In this document: positions 1 through 6,311 of the stretch, piece after piece
Layout of the letters: every line of letters starts with the position of its first letter
Position numbering within the stretch: position 1 is the first letter of the stretch
DNA from: Spirochaetaceae bacterium UBA4077
Lineage (GTDB): Bacteria; Spirochaetota; Spirochaetia; Treponematales; Rectinemataceae
DNA length: 8,022 bases
NCBI GenBank assembly: GCA_002383375.1
Contig: DFYR01000023.1
Coordinates: forward strand, 2,586 to 10,607
Direction: 5' to 3'
Notes under the pieces: generated by a model
Seen by the model: only the letters and a program-made list of their open reading frames with translations
What the model was told of the DNA's origin: nothing
The model's database searches: none
Program-made: the position numbers and the translations under genes

Positions 1-765
1 ATCAGGCCTACAGGCCTTGTGGATCCTGAAATCCTGGTGCGCCCCACCGAGGGGCAAATGGAAGATATCTACGCCAGGGTGCGTGAAAGAACCGAACGGG
101 GAGAGCGAAGCCTCATCATCACCCTGACCAAGAAAATGGCCGAGGAGCTGAGCGAATACCTGGCCGGCCTGGGCTTGAGAGTGCGCTACATACACTCTGA
201 GGTGGAGACCATAGAGCGGGTTGAAATCCTCACACAGCTGCGATCCGGCCAGTTTGACGTGCTGGTGGGCATCAACTTGCTCAGGGAAGGCATAGATCTA
301 CCCGAGGTGTCCTTCATTGCCATTTTAGACGCTGATAAGATCGGGTTTTTACGCTCTGCCACCAGTCTGATACAGATCATCGGCAGGGCGGCGCGAAACG
401 CGGCGGGCCTGGTCGTCATGTACGCCGACCGGGAGAGCGATGCCATGAAGACGGCCATCGAGGAGACCAACCACAGGAGGGCTGTCCAGCTGGCCTATAA
501 CGAGGAACACGGCATTACGCCGATGACGATCAAAAAATCCGTACAGGATATCCTGGAGCGGCACAAGGAAGAGCGGATCGATGCTACCTTGGACGAGCTG
601 GCCATGCTTAAAAAGACTCACAATCTCCTGGTGCCTGAGCAGAGGAAGTCCCTGGTCAAGGCTCTGGAGCTGCGCATGCTGGAACATGCCAAGAACCTGG
701 AATTCGAGGAAGCGGCAACCCTAAGAGACGAGATAGCCCGCATAAAGGAAGGCGGAGATGCTTAG
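1..765 (+). CDS. uvrB: UvrB, excinuclease ABC subunit B (C-terminal part, 5' end off window)
   Basis: The reading frame is open from base 1, so the start lies upstream; 254 residues remain of a protein usually about 660-680 long. UvrB is the damage-verifying helicase-like subunit of nucleotide excision repair. It is loaded by UvrA and recruits UvrC. Visible here are the second helicase lobe, with the stretch LLREGIDLPEVS, then LDADK-GFLRS and the motif VI segment QIIGRAARN (bases about 373-399). The family-typical YNEEHGITP follows, and a C-terminal UVR domain (about bases 637-745, core LEFEEAATLRDEI) that contacts UvrC. Compared with the common form [24 protein letters not shown], this copy has I, AT and I at the variable positions, while the arginines of motif VI are kept. 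The stop codon lies inside the next gene (8-base overlap). Identity is very secure. Confidence 0.97.
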   Translation: MRPTGLVDPEILVRPTEGQMEDIYARVRERTERGERSLIITLTKKMAEELSEYLAGLGLRVRYIHSEVETIERVEILTQLRSGQFDVLVGINLLREGIDLPEVSFIAILDADKIGFLRSATSLIQIIGRAARNAAGLVVMYADRESDAMKTAIEETNHRRAVQLAYNEEHGITPMTIKKSVQDILERHKEERIDATLDELAMLKKTHNLLVPEQRKSLVKALELRMLEHAKNLEFEEAATLRDEIARIKEGGDA

Positions 766-1738
766 AGGGTATTCGGTTATCGATGCGCACTGCGACACTC
801 TCTTGAGCGTGATCGGCGCCAACGCGATTGCGGGAATCCAGGGCAGGCTGAATTTTTTCCAGCGGAACGAAAAGTCTTACATTGATCTGTCCAAACTTTT
901 AGAGGGGGGAGTGACCTGCCAGTTCTTCGCCCTCTTTGTGGAAGATTCCGAGCTGCCCCGAGCTAGGGAGCAGGCGAGCCGTCTTATAGATGAGTTCGAT
1001 GCGCTCTGCGAAGGATCCCAAGGAAAGCTTTTTCCCCTTCGCAAGGCTTCGGACCTGGACAAGGCGGTCCGGAACCATAGCGTAGCAGGCCTTCTCTCCA
1101 TCGAGGGAGCCGAGGCGCTGGAGGGCAGCCTGGATAATCTGGGGTACTTCTACGACCGGGGCGTTAGGGCTATAGGACTTACCTGGAACAGGAGAAACCC
1201 TTTTGGCAGGGGCGTGAGGGCCGAGGGCGAGGACGGGCTAAGCCCGCTTGGACTAGAGTTGGTCGAAGCCATGGAGCATATGGGCATGATTGTCGATGTT
1301 TCTCACCTTTCGGACCAGGCTTTTTGGGATCTCGCGGCTGCGGCGAAACGGCCTTTTATCGCCTCCCACTCCAATGCACGAGCACTCAATTCCTTTCCGC
1401 GTAATCTTTTGGATGAACAGATTCGGCGCATCGCCGATTCAGGCGGCGTGGTAGGAGCCGTCTTCGTGCCTGATTTCGTTACTGCTGATCCCCCGGCAGG
1501 GTGTTTTGAAGCCTTTCTCGACCATATCGATCATTTGGTGAAGGTTGGAGGCATGGGAGCTGTAGGTATCGGTTCCGATTTTGACGGATATACCGACAAG
1601 GGCTTCCATGTTCTTGCGGATGCCTCGGAATTTCCGCTTCTAGCCCAGGGCCTGGAGCGACGAGGATACGGCGAAGAAGCCGTGGCGAAGATTCTTTCGG
1701 GCAACTGGGAAAGGCTGATCCGTGAAATCCTCGCCTGA
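758..1738 (+). CDS. Membrane dipeptidase-like metallopeptidase, family M19
   Basis: This is a 326-residue zinc dipeptidase of the renal dipeptidase (M19) family, which hydrolyses dipeptides, in some members including D-amino-acid or cyclic substrates. All metal ligands of the amidohydrolase-type barrel can be placed: H11 and D13 in DAHCD, the bridging E116 in SIEGAEAL, H183 in DVSHLSD, H204 in ASHSNAR, and D274 in GIGSDFDG. The family's C-terminal GNW-type motif (LSGNWERL) is near residue 316. No signal peptide or membrane segment is seen, so it is probably cytoplasmic, unlike the lipid-anchored mammalian enzyme. The ATG sits in the last codons of uvrB and is preceded by AAGGA with an 8-base spacing, which supports this start and coupled translation. 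The substrate cannot be told from sequence; a role in peptide or peptidoglycan turnover is only a guess. Confidence 0.93.
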   Translation: MLRGYSVIDAHCDTLLSVIGANAIAGIQGRLNFFQRNEKSYIDLSKLLEGGVTCQFFALFVEDSELPRAREQASRLIDEFDALCEGSQGKLFPLRKASDLDKAVRNHSVAGLLSIEGAEALEGSLDNLGYFYDRGVRAIGLTWNRRNPFGRGVRAEGEDGLSPLGLELVEAMEHMGMIVDVSHLSDQAFWDLAAAAKRPFIASHSNARALNSFPRNLLDEQIRRIADSGGVVGAVFVPDFVTADPPAGCFEAFLDHIDHLVKVGGMGAVGIGSDFDGYTDKGFHVLADASEFPLLAQGLERRGYGEEAVAKILSGNWERLIREILA

Positions 1739-2276
1739 CAGCCCTTTTTCAGGAAGGACTCCTGCGAAACTTGCCCTCCTGGGCTTCATGGGCAGCGGCA
1801 AGAGCAGCATAGGACCGCAGCTGGCCCGAGGCTTGGGTCTCTCCTATATTGATCTGGATGAACTGATTGAGCGCCGGGAGCGGATGACTATAGGCGAGAT
1901 TTTTCAGAATAAAGGCGAAAAATTTTTCAGGCAGCTGGAGGAAACTGTACTGGAGGAAGTGGCCCGGATGCCCGGGGATTGTGTGCTCTCCTGCGGCGGC
2001 GGCATTGTTCTCTCCGAAAAAAATAGAGCCTTGCTCAGAACTGGCTTTGTCTCGGTGTGGATCGATGTACCCCTGGATGAGCTCCTCGGGCGCCTGGAGC
2101 TGGAACGATCGGCGCGGCCGCTTTTGGCCGAAGCGGGCTACCGGAGCAGAGCGGCCGCCCTGCTTGCCCAAAGGGTGGCTTTGTATGAGTCGGCGTCCAG
2201 ATATCGTTATACCTGGAAAAAAGGGGAGGATGCGGCCGCCTCAGCAGCCGTCATAGCTGAAATGCTGAAGAAATAG
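1722..2276 (+). CDS. aroK: Shikimate kinase
   Basis: This 184-residue enzyme phosphorylates shikimate to shikimate 3-phosphate with ATP, in the chorismate pathway to aromatic amino acids. Features in order are the P-loop GFMGSGKS (21-28) and the shikimate/Mg site DLDELIE (D44, D46). R70 in FFRQLEE and the GGG turn at 92-94 (SCGGGIVL) also bind shikimate. The lid arginine is R132 in ARPLL, and R151 lies before the YxxxxxRY segment near the C-terminus. Length fits the family (about 165-190). The start is GTG at 1722, 17 bases before the dipeptidase stop; the only nearby in-frame ATG (1789) would destroy the P-loop. An AAAGG about 9 bases upstream is a modest ribosome binding site, so coupling to the upstream gene is likely. 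The product could also be named AroL; the two are not separable here. Confidence 0.95.
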   Translation: MKSSPDSPFSGRTPAKLALLGFMGSGKSSIGPQLARGLGLSYIDLDELIERRERMTIGEIFQNKGEKFFRQLEETVLEEVARMPGDCVLSCGGGIVLSEKNRALLRTGFVSVWIDVPLDELLGRLELERSARPLLAEAGYRSRAAALLAQRVALYESASRYRYTWKKGEDAAASAAVIAEMLKK

Positions 2277-2279
2277 GCG

Positions 2280-3473
2280 TTATTCCAGTTGTGGCTGAGT
2301 CGCAGAGCCCGTTAGCAGGGCACATTCCTCGGGCTGTATTTTAAGATATCCTAGACTTCCTTCGACCAGATCAGGGCGCGCGATGGTGTCGAATTGTATA
2401 AAGAGATCTTCGCCCGAAGTAGCTCCTAGGTTGGCCGACTCATCCAAGGTCGATACGATTCTTTCTGGCATACCTCTATGGTGCCCTCTCTCTGCCAGAC
2501 GCAAGCGTGTACGGTAGAGCCCATTCCGTTCCGAGATGCTCTCGACGGTGCCGAAGAGGGTGTTTTTATTTCCTTCGGCCCCAGTGCTTTCGAATTCAGT
2601 TTTTGATGTCTTGAAAACAGCCTTGGAGGGTATGAAATAAAATACATCTCCAAGCACAGTGGAGGGTGTTGGCAGGGCGTTTTTCCCGGGTGTGGAGAAT
2701 GCTCCATAGGGGGTGGTATAGAGCGAGGGAGAGCTCCCGGACCTTCGTTCCATAAGGGGGAGCAGAAGCCCCAGACCCAGGAAGTTCACGCACCAGGCAT
2801 CGGGCGGATCGGCAAGGATCTCGGCTGGGCTGCCCTGGGCCACCAGCCGGCCTCTGTTCATGATGAACAGTCTGTCGCCCAGGTCGAGGGCTTCGTCCAC
2901 ATCGTGGGTTACGTGAAGGGCGGTTATACCTTCCTGTTTCAGCATCGCACGCAGATATTGCCTGAGCTCCTTGCGCAGGGGAGCGTCCAGGGAAGAGAGG
3001 GGCTCATCCAGAAGAAGGATTCCGGGCCTGGTAGCGAGGGCTCTGGCAAAGGCCAGGCGTTGTTTTTCTCCGCCCGACATGGTTGCGGGTTTTCGAGCTA
3101 AAAGCGGGACGATTTTGAGGGTTTCGGCCAGCCTGTCGCAGACCTCTCTGCGCTTGGCTTTTTCGATGCCCGCCAGCCTCAGGCCAAACTCAAGGTTCCC
3201 CCTGCCGTCCAGATGATCGAAGAGGGCAAGATCCTGAAAGACAAAGCCCAGGTTCCGCTTTTCGGGCGCCAGGGCGCTGATATCGGTACCGTTAACCAAG
3301 ATCCTGCCGTCCTGTGGATGTTCCAGCCCGGCTATGCAGCGCAGAAGGCTGGTCTTGCCGCAACCCGAAGGCCCTACGATGACCCCTGTCTGTCCACGGT
3401 CCAGGGAAAGGGAGAGCTTCAGATCGAATTCGCCCCGGGAAAGACGCAGGTTCGCAATATCAAGATACTTCAT
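2280..3473 (-). CDS. thiQ: Thiamine ABC transporter ATP-binding protein, long form
   Basis: This is the ATPase of the thiamine importer, which drives uptake through ThiP on the cytoplasmic face. The nucleotide-binding domain occupies about residues 1-235. It has Walker A GPSGCGKT (34-41), Q-loop Q80 in FVFQD, signature MSGGEKQR (132-139), Walker B ILLLDEP with D-loop SSLD (152-163), and switch histidine H190 in HVTHD. I chose the ATG at 3473 because the strong site AAGGAGG lies 6 bases upstream and the ABC domain begins at once (MKYLDIANL). The frame stays open to 3632, but that start would add 53 residues of non-homologous sequence inside thiP. It overlaps thiP by 14 bases. At 397 residues it is far longer than the compact ThiQ of E. 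coli (about 230). The extra 160 or so C-terminal residues look like a TOBE-type regulatory domain of FbpC/PotA-like ATPases. Assignment to thiamine rests on thiB and the riboswitch. Confidence 0.9.
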   Translation of the reverse strand: MKYLDIANLRLSRGEFDLKLSLSLDRGQTGVIVGPSGCGKTSLLRCIAGLEHPQDGRILVNGTDISALAPEKRNLGFVFQDLALFDHLDGRGNLEFGLRLAGIEKAKRREVCDRLAETLKIVPLLARKPATMSGGEKQRLAFARALATRPGILLLDEPLSSLDAPLRKELRQYLRAMLKQEGITALHVTHDVDEALDLGDRLFIMNRGRLVAQGSPAEILADPPDAWCVNFLGLGLLLPLMERRSGSSPSLYTTPYGAFSTPGKNALPTPSTVLGDVFYFIPSKAVFKTSKTEFESTGAEGNKNTLFGTVESISERNGLYRTRLRLAERGHHRGMPERIVSTLDESANLGATSGEDLFIQFDTIARPDLVEGSLGYLKIQPEECALLTGSATQPQLE

Positions 3474-5148
3474 CGCGTCCCTCCTTGAGAAAAAAAGCGA
3501 TGCTTGTAAAGGCCGCCAATACAATGCCCACGGCGCAGGCCTCGCTGAAACGGTATGAAGAGGTAAGTCTGTAGAGCAGCAGGGGCAGGGTTTCCCGGCT
3601 TCCCCCGATGATGAGGGGTATATTGGCGTCACCCATGGTAAGCGAGAAGGCGAAGGCTGCGGCGCTGGCTACCGAAGGAGCCATGGCCGGGATGTCCACT
3701 CTGAGGAGGGCTTGCCAGGGATTGGCCCCAAGGGTGCGGGCAGCCTCGTTTTTACCCCTGTCCAGGGAGCTCATGGCAGCTTCCAGCGATCGTGCCACGA
3801 AGGGCCAGGCGATGACCGTCTGACCCAGGAGGATCAGGAGCTCGGGACTCAGCCTGAAAAGGCTGCTCCAGCCGGCGGAGATTAGGGCGGGGGAGAGGGC
3901 GAGGGGAAGGGCGCTTATCCAAGGCCTCGGCCTGGCCGCGGCTACGGTAAGGCCGATGATGCTAGCGGTCACCGCTGCTGTACCGCTCAAAAGCAGGCTC
4001 TGAAATAAAGCGCCTAGGAGCGGAGAGCCGAGGGGTGAAGAGCCGGTGCCGAGTAGCAGGCGCTTGAAGTTATCGAATCCGAACCCCGCAGCGCCGGCCA
4101 TGGAACTGCGGACCGTAAAGGCTTCGATCACCAGGGATGCCAGGGGGCCGAGGAAGAAAATAAAAACGGCGACTGTATAGAGAAAAATAAAAAATCCAGC
4201 GCCAGGCCCGGGTTTTTTTGCCTGGCGGGCCGCGCCGAAGCCCTTGCTTTGGGTGGCCCTCCCGTCGAAGTGAGAAAAGGCCCATACCGCGCCCATGGCG
4301 GTTATTGTCTGTAGGAGGGCGAGAGCGAGAGCCTTGGGTGGATCCTGGGTAAAGCGCAGGGCGCGGTAAATGCCGACTTCCAGAGTGGATCCGGACATGC
4401 CCCCAAAGACCAGCACAATGGTAAAACTGAAAAAGCAGAAGAGAAAGATAAGGCTGGCAGCCTGCAATACGGCTGGCAGAAGGTAGGGCAGGCCGGCGCG
4501 CAGAAAGGCTGTTAGAGGGCCAGCGCCCAGGGTCCGGGCTGCTTCTTCCCTGCTGGCGGGCATTCGGCTCCAGACTGAGCCGATGTTTTGAATAACGATG
4601 GGAAAATTATAAAAGGCATGGATAAAGACAAGGCCGCCGAAGGAATAGAGAAATCCACTTGAGCCTCTGGCAAGACCAAGAGTCGAGAGGGCTGCGCTGA
4701 ACCAGCCGTTTTTCCCGTAATACAGTATAAAAGAGAGTATGACGAGCATGGGGGGAAGGCAGAACGGCACTGCCGCGAGGGAGAGGAAGAAGCGCCTGGC
4801 TTTAAATCTGTACCGGGCTACAAAGTAGGCTCCGGGAAAGCCGACGATAAGGGCAAGAATGGTGCTGGCCGCCGCCTGGAGGAGGCTGAAGCGCAGTGAG
4901 GCGAGGGTGGAGGGGGCTTTAAGGGCTGCAACGAGTTGCCGCCAGGCTTCGGCGGCGCCGCCCGCCCCGCCTAGCAGTACCGAGGCCGCAAAGGCGAGGC
5001 TGGGATAGAGGGTGAGGGCGACGATGAGGTAGGCGGCCAGGGGCCTGCGCGCTCCGGGGCCCCGCAGGCGGGCCCCGCCCTCCGGGCGGGGCGGGCGGCT
5101 TAGGTGCCTTGAGAGCCTTTCCGGTGCAGGCTTAGGTGCTTTGATCAT
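3460..5148 (-). CDS. thiP: Thiamine ABC transporter permease (fused two-domain)
   Basis: This inner-membrane channel subunit has 562 residues (E. coli ThiP is about 536). It is a tandem of two binding-protein-dependent permease domains in one chain, as is typical of ThiP and FbpB. Many hydrophobic segments are seen, for example around residues 38-60, 88-111, 120-144, 227-250, 318-342, 385-404 and 495-515. Each half carries the cytoplasmic EAA loop that docks on the ATPase: EEAARTLGAGP at 201-211 and NEAARTLGANP at 467-477. The ATG overlaps the thiB stop in an ATGA arrangement (4 bases), so translation is probably coupled; no strong ribosome binding site is visible before it. The first 36 or so residues are an odd Arg/Pro/Gly-rich cytoplasmic tail encoded by very GC-rich DNA with a strong inverted repeat. 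Substrate assignment comes from the neighbouring thiB and the TPP riboswitch. Confidence 0.92.
   Translation of the reverse strand: MIKAPKPAPERLSRHLSRPPRPEGGARLRGPGARRPLAAYLIVALTLYPSLAFAASVLLGGAGGAAEAWRQLVAALKAPSTLASLRFSLLQAAASTILALIVGFPGAYFVARYRFKARRFFLSLAAVPFCLPPMLVILSFILYYGKNGWFSAALSTLGLARGSSGFLYSFGGLVFIHAFYNFPIVIQNIGSVWSRMPASREEAARTLGAGPLTAFLRAGLPYLLPAVLQAASLIFLFCFFSFTIVLVFGGMSGSTLEVGIYRALRFTQDPPKALALALLQTITAMGAVWAFSHFDGRATQSKGFGAARQAKKPGPGAGFFIFLYTVAVFIFFLGPLASLVIEAFTVRSSMAGAAGFGFDNFKRLLLGTGSSPLGSPLLGALFQSLLLSGTAAVTASIIGLTVAAARPRPWISALPLALSPALISAGWSSLFRLSPELLILLGQTVIAWPFVARSLEAAMSSLDRGKNEAARTLGANPWQALLRVDIPAMAPSVASAAAFAFSLTMGDANIPLIIGGSRETLPLLLYRLTSSYRFSEACAVGIVLAAFTSIAFFLKEGRDEVS
3480..3486 (-). 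promoter_or_regulatory. Strong ribosome binding site of thiQ
   Basis: AAGGAGG on the minus strand, 6 bases before the ATG at 3473, inside the last codons of thiP. It fixes the thiQ start at 3473 rather than at the longer open frame's 3632, and suggests thiQ is translated efficiently in its own right. Confidence 0.85.
5072..5092. repeat. Perfect GC inverted repeat in the 5' end of thiP
   Basis: Two 9-base arms, GCCCCGCCC (5072-5080) and GGGCGGGGC (5084-5092), are separated by 3 bases. All arm pairs are G-C, so the thiP messenger would form a very stable hairpin over about codons 19-26. A second perfect palindrome, CGGGGCCCCG, lies next to it at 5055-5064. There is no T-run beside it, so it is not an intrinsic terminator. 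It may slow ribosomes, block RNA decay or be a dispersed palindromic element. Confidence 0.8.
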
Positions 5149-6197
5149 CCCGCGGCACTGGTAAGGATCTCGGCGGCGAGTTCCGGATCCCCGTCGGGAT
5201 CAGCGATTTCCGCCGGAATTGTGCGAATGTCCTGGGGGACGACCGAGAATGATTCGGGCAGCACTGTCTCCACGTTTGCCGGATACATCCACTGGGTTTC
5301 GGGCAACAAGGCCTGGGCTTCCGCCGAGATGAGGAAATCGAGGAATTTTTCCGCTTCCTTCTTCCGCTTCGAAGCTGCCAGGACTCCCGCAAGCTCGATC
5401 TGAGCAGCGTGACCCTCTGCGAAGACCAGAGCCTTGTAGCGCTCGCTGTCCTCATAGGCCTTGTGGTAGGCCGGGCTGGTACTGTAGCTCAGCACCAGCG
5501 GCGCCTCACCCTTGGTGAAAATTCCGTAGCCAGTGTCCCAGCCCGGCGTCATCGTGAGCACCGAGGGCCTTAGCCTCCGCCAGTACTCCTTCCACTCCTG
5601 TCCATAGACAGCCTGGGTCCAGGCCAGCAGGCCAAGCCCAGGGGTCGAGCTACGGGGATCCATGATGATGAGCCGCTTGGCGTAATACGGGTCGGTCAAG
5701 TCCTCAAGGCTCGCGGGAGCCCTGACGCCGGATTCCGAGTCCCAGATGATCGCGAAATCCCCAAAGTCATAGGGGACGAGTCTCAGGCTGGGATCGATGA
5801 GGAGGTCCGGCCGTATCTTTTCCTTGTTCGCCAGCTTGACGGAGGCGAATAACCCCGTATCCAGCGCCTTAGCCATGGAGTTGTTGTCCAAGCCTACCAC
5901 GAGGTCTGCCTCTGCCTCCTTGCCTGCTGAAATCAGGGCAGCCAGAAGAGCCCCTCCATCCCCCTTGGAGACAAAATTCACCTTGATCCCGCTTTTATCC
6001 TCGAAGAGCTTGGAAAGCGAAGACCCCGGCCCCCATTCGGAGACAAAAGAATCGTAGGTCCAGATCTGCAGGACTTGAGGCTCCTTGGGGCTGCAGGAGG
6101 CCAGGGCAAGCCCAGCGCCGAGAAGGATAAGCGAGGAAATGACCATGGACGCCAATGCGCCGCGCCTTCGCGGTGCGGCATTAGATGGGAAAAGCAT
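5145..6197 (-). CDS. thiB: Thiamine-binding lipoprotein of the thiamine ABC transporter
   Basis: This 350-residue solute-binding protein captures thiamine (and probably its phosphates) outside the membrane and hands it to ThiP. The N-terminus has RRR, a hydrophobic stretch (about 17-33) and a lipobox LASC with C35 as the likely lipidated residue, so it should be membrane-anchored; E. coli TbpA is instead a soluble periplasmic protein. Family landmarks remembered from TbpA are all present: TYDSFVSEWGPG (47-58), GLDNN (102-106), YDFGDFA (143-149), DPRSSTPGLGL (180-190), GW at 219-220, LSYSTSPAYH (236-245) and WMYP (303-306). The aromatic residues Y48, W220, Y238 and W303 sit where TbpA contacts the thiamine ring; this equivalence is by motif only. 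The start at 6197 has a GGAGG site 6 bases upstream, inside the TPP riboswitch. M18 is a possible but weaker start, because it would lose the basic n-region. Confidence 0.95.
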   Translation of the reverse strand: MLFPSNAAPRRRGALASMVISSLILLGAGLALASCSPKEPQVLQIWTYDSFVSEWGPGSSLSKLFEDKSGIKVNFVSKGDGGALLAALISAGKEAEADLVVGLDNNSMAKALDTGLFASVKLANKEKIRPDLLIDPSLRLVPYDFGDFAIIWDSESGVRAPASLEDLTDPYYAKRLIIMDPRSSTPGLGLLAWTQAVYGQEWKEYWRRLRPSVLTMTPGWDTGYGIFTKGEAPLVLSYSTSPAYHKAYEDSERYKALVFAEGHAAQIELAGVLAASKRKKEAEKFLDFLISAEAQALLPETQWMYPANVETVLPESFSVVPQDIRTIPAEIADPDGDPELAAEILTSAAG

Positions 6198-6200
6198 ATG

Positions 6201-6208
6201 CTCCCTCC
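6201..6208 (-). promoter_or_regulatory. Ribosome binding site of thiB, embedded in the riboswitch
   Basis: GGAGGGAG on the minus strand, with the GGAGG core ending 6 bases before the thiB ATG. It is also the conserved 3' edge of the TPP aptamer, so ligand-folded RNA should hide it from the ribosome. This points to control of translation. Confidence 0.75.
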
Positions 6209-6290
6209 GCCGGTATTAACCGGATCAGGTTCATCGGGTATTTTCTCAGATGCTGGATCCTTCGACGAAGTATCCGGCAACACCCCGGTG
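6201..6290 (-). ncRNA. TPP riboswitch (THI-box) in the thiB leader
   Basis: The minus strand carries the conserved parts of the thiamine pyrophosphate aptamer in order. CACCGGGGTG (6290-6281) is the 5' strand of P2. A long P3 arm at 6279-6251 is closed by TGC/GCA, GGAT/ATCC and CTTC/GAAG pairs. CTGAGA (6249-6244) is the pyrimidine-sensing loop. ATACCCG (6241-6235) is the P2 return strand. GAACCTGATC (6232-6223), CCGG-TTAATA-CCGG (the P5 hairpin) and GCGGAGGGA (to 6202) complete it. In this class TPP binding folds the arms together and shuts down the genes behind. Here the 3' end is the thiB ribosome binding site and there is no terminator hairpin before the ATG, so the switch probably acts on translation. 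P1 is poorly defined right next to the junction, so the outer borders are approximate. Confidence 0.95.
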
Positions 6291-6311
6291 TTTACTATTC
6301 GAAGCCTTTAA

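Larger units (their letters stand above)
6198..6311. other. clpX-thiB intergenic leader
   Basis: This is the only substantial non-coding stretch in the window. Nearly all of it is the TPP aptamer and the thiB ribosome binding site; the remaining 20 or so bases just after the clpX stop are AT-richer, with no hairpin followed by a T-run in the direction of transcription. Confidence 0.8.

Noticed and set aside
1749..2171. A 140-codon open frame on the - strand opposite aroK
   Set aside because: It is the antisense shadow of a gene with all shikimate kinase motifs intact; no domain is recognised.
2205..2279. Possible terminator for thiQ just beyond its stop (TCAGCA/TGCTGA pairing, with a T6 run further on in the minus-strand RNA)
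   Set aside because: The T-run is about 20 bases away from the stem and the stem has a large loop, so it does not look like an intrinsic terminator.
3474..3632. Longer N-terminus for the ThiQ ATPase, starting at 3632
   Set aside because: The added 53 residues lie inside thiP, do not resemble ABC proteins, and the ATG at 3473 has a near-perfect ribosome binding site.
5145..6197. Iron(III) or polyamine transporter instead of thiamine
   Set aside because: The binding protein has the ThiB landmarks (TYDSF, GLDNN, DPRSSTPGLGL, SYSTSPAYH, WMYP) and the operon sits behind a TPP riboswitch.
6241..6311. Intrinsic terminator after clpX made from the P3 hairpin of the leader
   Set aside because: The hairpin belongs to the conserved TPP aptamer and is followed by CTGAGAAAA, not by a T-run.
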